DNA from: Neospora caninum Liverpool
Taxonomy: Eukaryota > Apicomplexa > Conoidasida > Eucoccidiorida > Sarcocystidae
Reading direction: 5' to 3'
Length of the DNA stretch: 64,000 nt
Assembly (NCBI RefSeq): GCF_000208865.1
Contig: NC_018396.1
Coordinates: 5,078,514 to 5,142,513, forward strand
Below are positions 62,401-64,000 of this stretch, piece after piece (position 1 is the first letter of the stretch; every line of letters begins with the position of its first letter). A model generated the notes under the pieces. The model was given only the letters and a program-made list of their open reading frames with translations. It had not been told where the DNA came from and did not search any database. The position numbers and the translations under genes are program-made.

Positions 62401-63781
62401 CGTCAACTCGTTTACGTCTGCATTGCTGTCCTCGCGCTTTGGCTATGTCTTGTCTCGCTGCATGCGCACTATACCGAAAGCCTCCTGCTGTCTTTCCGTT
62501 TCGCCGTTGACTCTCTCCTGAAGCTTCTCCCTCTGTGGCTGCCTGCTCTCTGCGGGCTTTTTGCTACGCTGGCGGCGCGGCGTCTTCGTGTCTGCAGCGC
62601 GAAGGAAATGGACGGATTCCGGCGGAGGGTTCAACTGGAGGCCGGAGGCGGGCGTTTGATGGCGCTCCTCTCCACTGCTTGCCGTCGGCAAGAAAGGACT
62701 TCCTTTCCTAGCGAACAGCCTCTTAACACGTCGGAGACCCAGGGAATGCATCCTGCTTCTCCAGGTGACTGCGGTGGCTTCTCCGCGCGTGCACCCGCCG
62801 ACGGGTCATCCACACGGTTGGGTCCGATGCGCTTCACTGTAGTTTGTCCGGCGCCTGGGCGTCTCCCTATAGCGGCCAAGGTCCGAGTCGTTTGTTTTGA
62901 CAAGACCGGGACGCTCACCCGAGAAGATTTCTCCTTTATTGGGTGTCAGCCGGTGGAAGCTGCGTCCCTACTGCCGCTTGTGAGGTACGATCCTGACGGC
63001 CCGCCAATGCGCATACGCTCTGCAGCCGCAAGCGCGCCTGACGCCCCTGACGCGCCTGTGTCTTCAGAAGGCAACAGAAACCACCCGCGAACATTCCGCG
63101 AAGCATGCGCCTCTGACCGGCAGGTCCCCGCTCGGCTTTTTGAGAGCCTCGCCTGTTGTCATGGTTTGGCGTTAGAGAACGCACAAGTGGCGGGGACGGG
63201 TTTGGAGCAGCAGATGTTCGAATCGACAGGGTGGAGGATGAGCCGGACGGTTGTTCCTCGACAGGAGGCAGAGGGTCCGAGCGAGGTTGTCGGGGACTCG
63301 GTAAGACTCGTGTTTTCCCCGGCAGCGCCTCAGGGGCACTGCGATGATGGCCAAGGAAGGAAGGGAGGGCTTGTTCTTCTTCAGAGGTTTGTCTTTGATC
63401 CGGTGCGTCAAGTTATGAGCGTGGTTGTTGCACGGACAAAGGACGGGCAAGGCTTGGACCAGAACGAAGGAGAGGTTCTTGTTTTTTGCAAAGGCAGCTA
63501 CGAAGCCGTGGCTTCACTCTGCCGCTCCGAAACAGTGCCTGGAGAGTTCCTTCACGGGGCCAGCGCGTACGCGAAAGAAGGCGTGTACGTACTTGCGGCG
63601 GCGAGCAAGTCCCTTGGCGTACGGACGAACCTGAATGCGTGGAAGGACTTACCGCGGTCAGAAGTGGAAAGTGGCCTAGACCTCGGAGGCCTTCTGCTGT
63701 TCCGGAACGAACTCCGACCCGATGCAGCCGACACCATCCATCAGCTCAAGGCTGCGAGGATCCGACCCGTCATACTCACAG
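59428..63781 (+). CDS. P5A-type ATPase (Spf1/ATP13A1-like), divergent; 5' part, continues past the window
   Basis: One open frame runs from the ATG at 59428 (first ATG after the in-frame stop at 59338) to a GTAAAG donor at 63782, about 1451 residues. An N-terminal hydrophobic segment (AAHFILFAWAAVFRL) and further helices precede the P5A-like core. In the actuator region, DIVPSDIVRLSRGDVVPCDL leads to VDESSLRGDGTPLRK. The catalytic block is KVRVVCFDKTGTLTREDF with Asp1158 as the phosphorylated residue. The nucleotide-binding site has KGSYE (1355-1359; family KGSPE). The exon stops at VILTG, so the TGD hinge is cut by the intron. P5A pumps sit in the ER membrane and remove misinserted tail-anchored or mitochondrial helices; that role is inferred. 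The usual TGES loop is RGDG (833-836) and the M4 PPELP motif reads LPALC. Low-complexity insertions make it longer than yeast Spf1. Confidence 0.82.
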
Positions 63782-64000
63782 GTAAAGAAGACGGCGGTGG
63801 ATCTGCCTCACAGTGTTCATTGAATAGTCCTTGTCTGCCACTCTTGCGGCCCTCTCACTATCGATCACCAGTTAGGCTTCACCGCTGCAATCTCCAGCGG
63901 ACTCTAGACATCGATGCACGAGGACCTAATCTAACGTCAGAACGGAAGGCTCCAGCAACGACGCCCGCCGCACACCCTGCTCTCTTCTCACGTTACACCA
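63782..64000 (+). other. Start of an intron of the P5A ATPase gene
   Basis: Begins with a GTAAAG donor directly after the codon cluster for VILT plus the first base of Gly. The sequence to the window edge has stops in the gene frame and no acceptor that restores a TGD-motif exon, so the next exon lies beyond the window. Confidence 0.7.

Overview
The window is nuclear DNA of a eukaryote, most likely a tissue-cyst coccidian of the Toxoplasma/Hammondia/Neospora group. Genes are split by many introns with GT-AG borders and pyrimidine-rich acceptors. Coding exons are GC-rich and full of Ser/Ala/Arg/Glu low-complexity stretches. Intergenic and intronic DNA carries many (TA)n microsatellites and GCATGC-type sites. 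There are no operons and no bacterial signals. The species call is inferred from style and was not tested by a search. All exon borders below were placed by eye, by requiring reading-frame phase to match across each intron, so they are models and not transcript evidence.

Layout, left to right. (1) 670-3371, plus: a three-exon, apparently lineage-specific secreted protein. (2) 6868-15209, plus: an 11-exon RNF10-type RING E3 ligase with a coding minisatellite. (3) 16739-21407, minus: a multi-exon coiled-coil protein resembling SF-assemblin/beta-giardin. (4) 24737-29877, minus: a seven-exon MAGE-domain protein, probably the Nse3 subunit of the SMC5/6 complex. (5) 31621-31700, minus: tRNA-Leu(UAG). 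(6) 31785-32439, minus: a possible small two-exon gene. (7) 33920-36284, minus: a two-exon, probably mitochondrial protein. (8) 38428-42396, plus: an eight-exon ZC3H15/DFRP1/Tma46 homologue that appears to lack the first CCCH finger. (9) 46445-56488, plus: a giant, mostly disordered protein with two C2HC zinc fingers. (10) 59428 to beyond the right edge, plus: a divergent P5A-type ATPase whose first long exon ends at 63781.

The genes are not a co-functional cluster. They are independently transcribed housekeeping or lineage-specific loci. RNF10 and ZC3H15 homologues both act on ribosomes in other eukaryotes, Nse3 acts in DNA repair, SF-assemblins act in apicomplexan daughter budding, and P5A pumps act in the ER. 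Transcription direction shows in base composition: introns and UTRs are pyrimidine-rich on the sense strand, so plus-strand sequence turns from CT-rich to GA-rich near 15.85 kb, where genes 2 and 3 converge.

The observations most worth a second look are the degenerate catalytic motifs of the P5A ATPase, the missing finger in the ZC3H15 homologue, a recurrent palindrome of the form GGTGTAYRTACACC, a short AT-rich insertion flanked by a 13-bp direct repeat in an RNF10 intron, and a perfect 16-bp-stem hairpin at 4981-5017.
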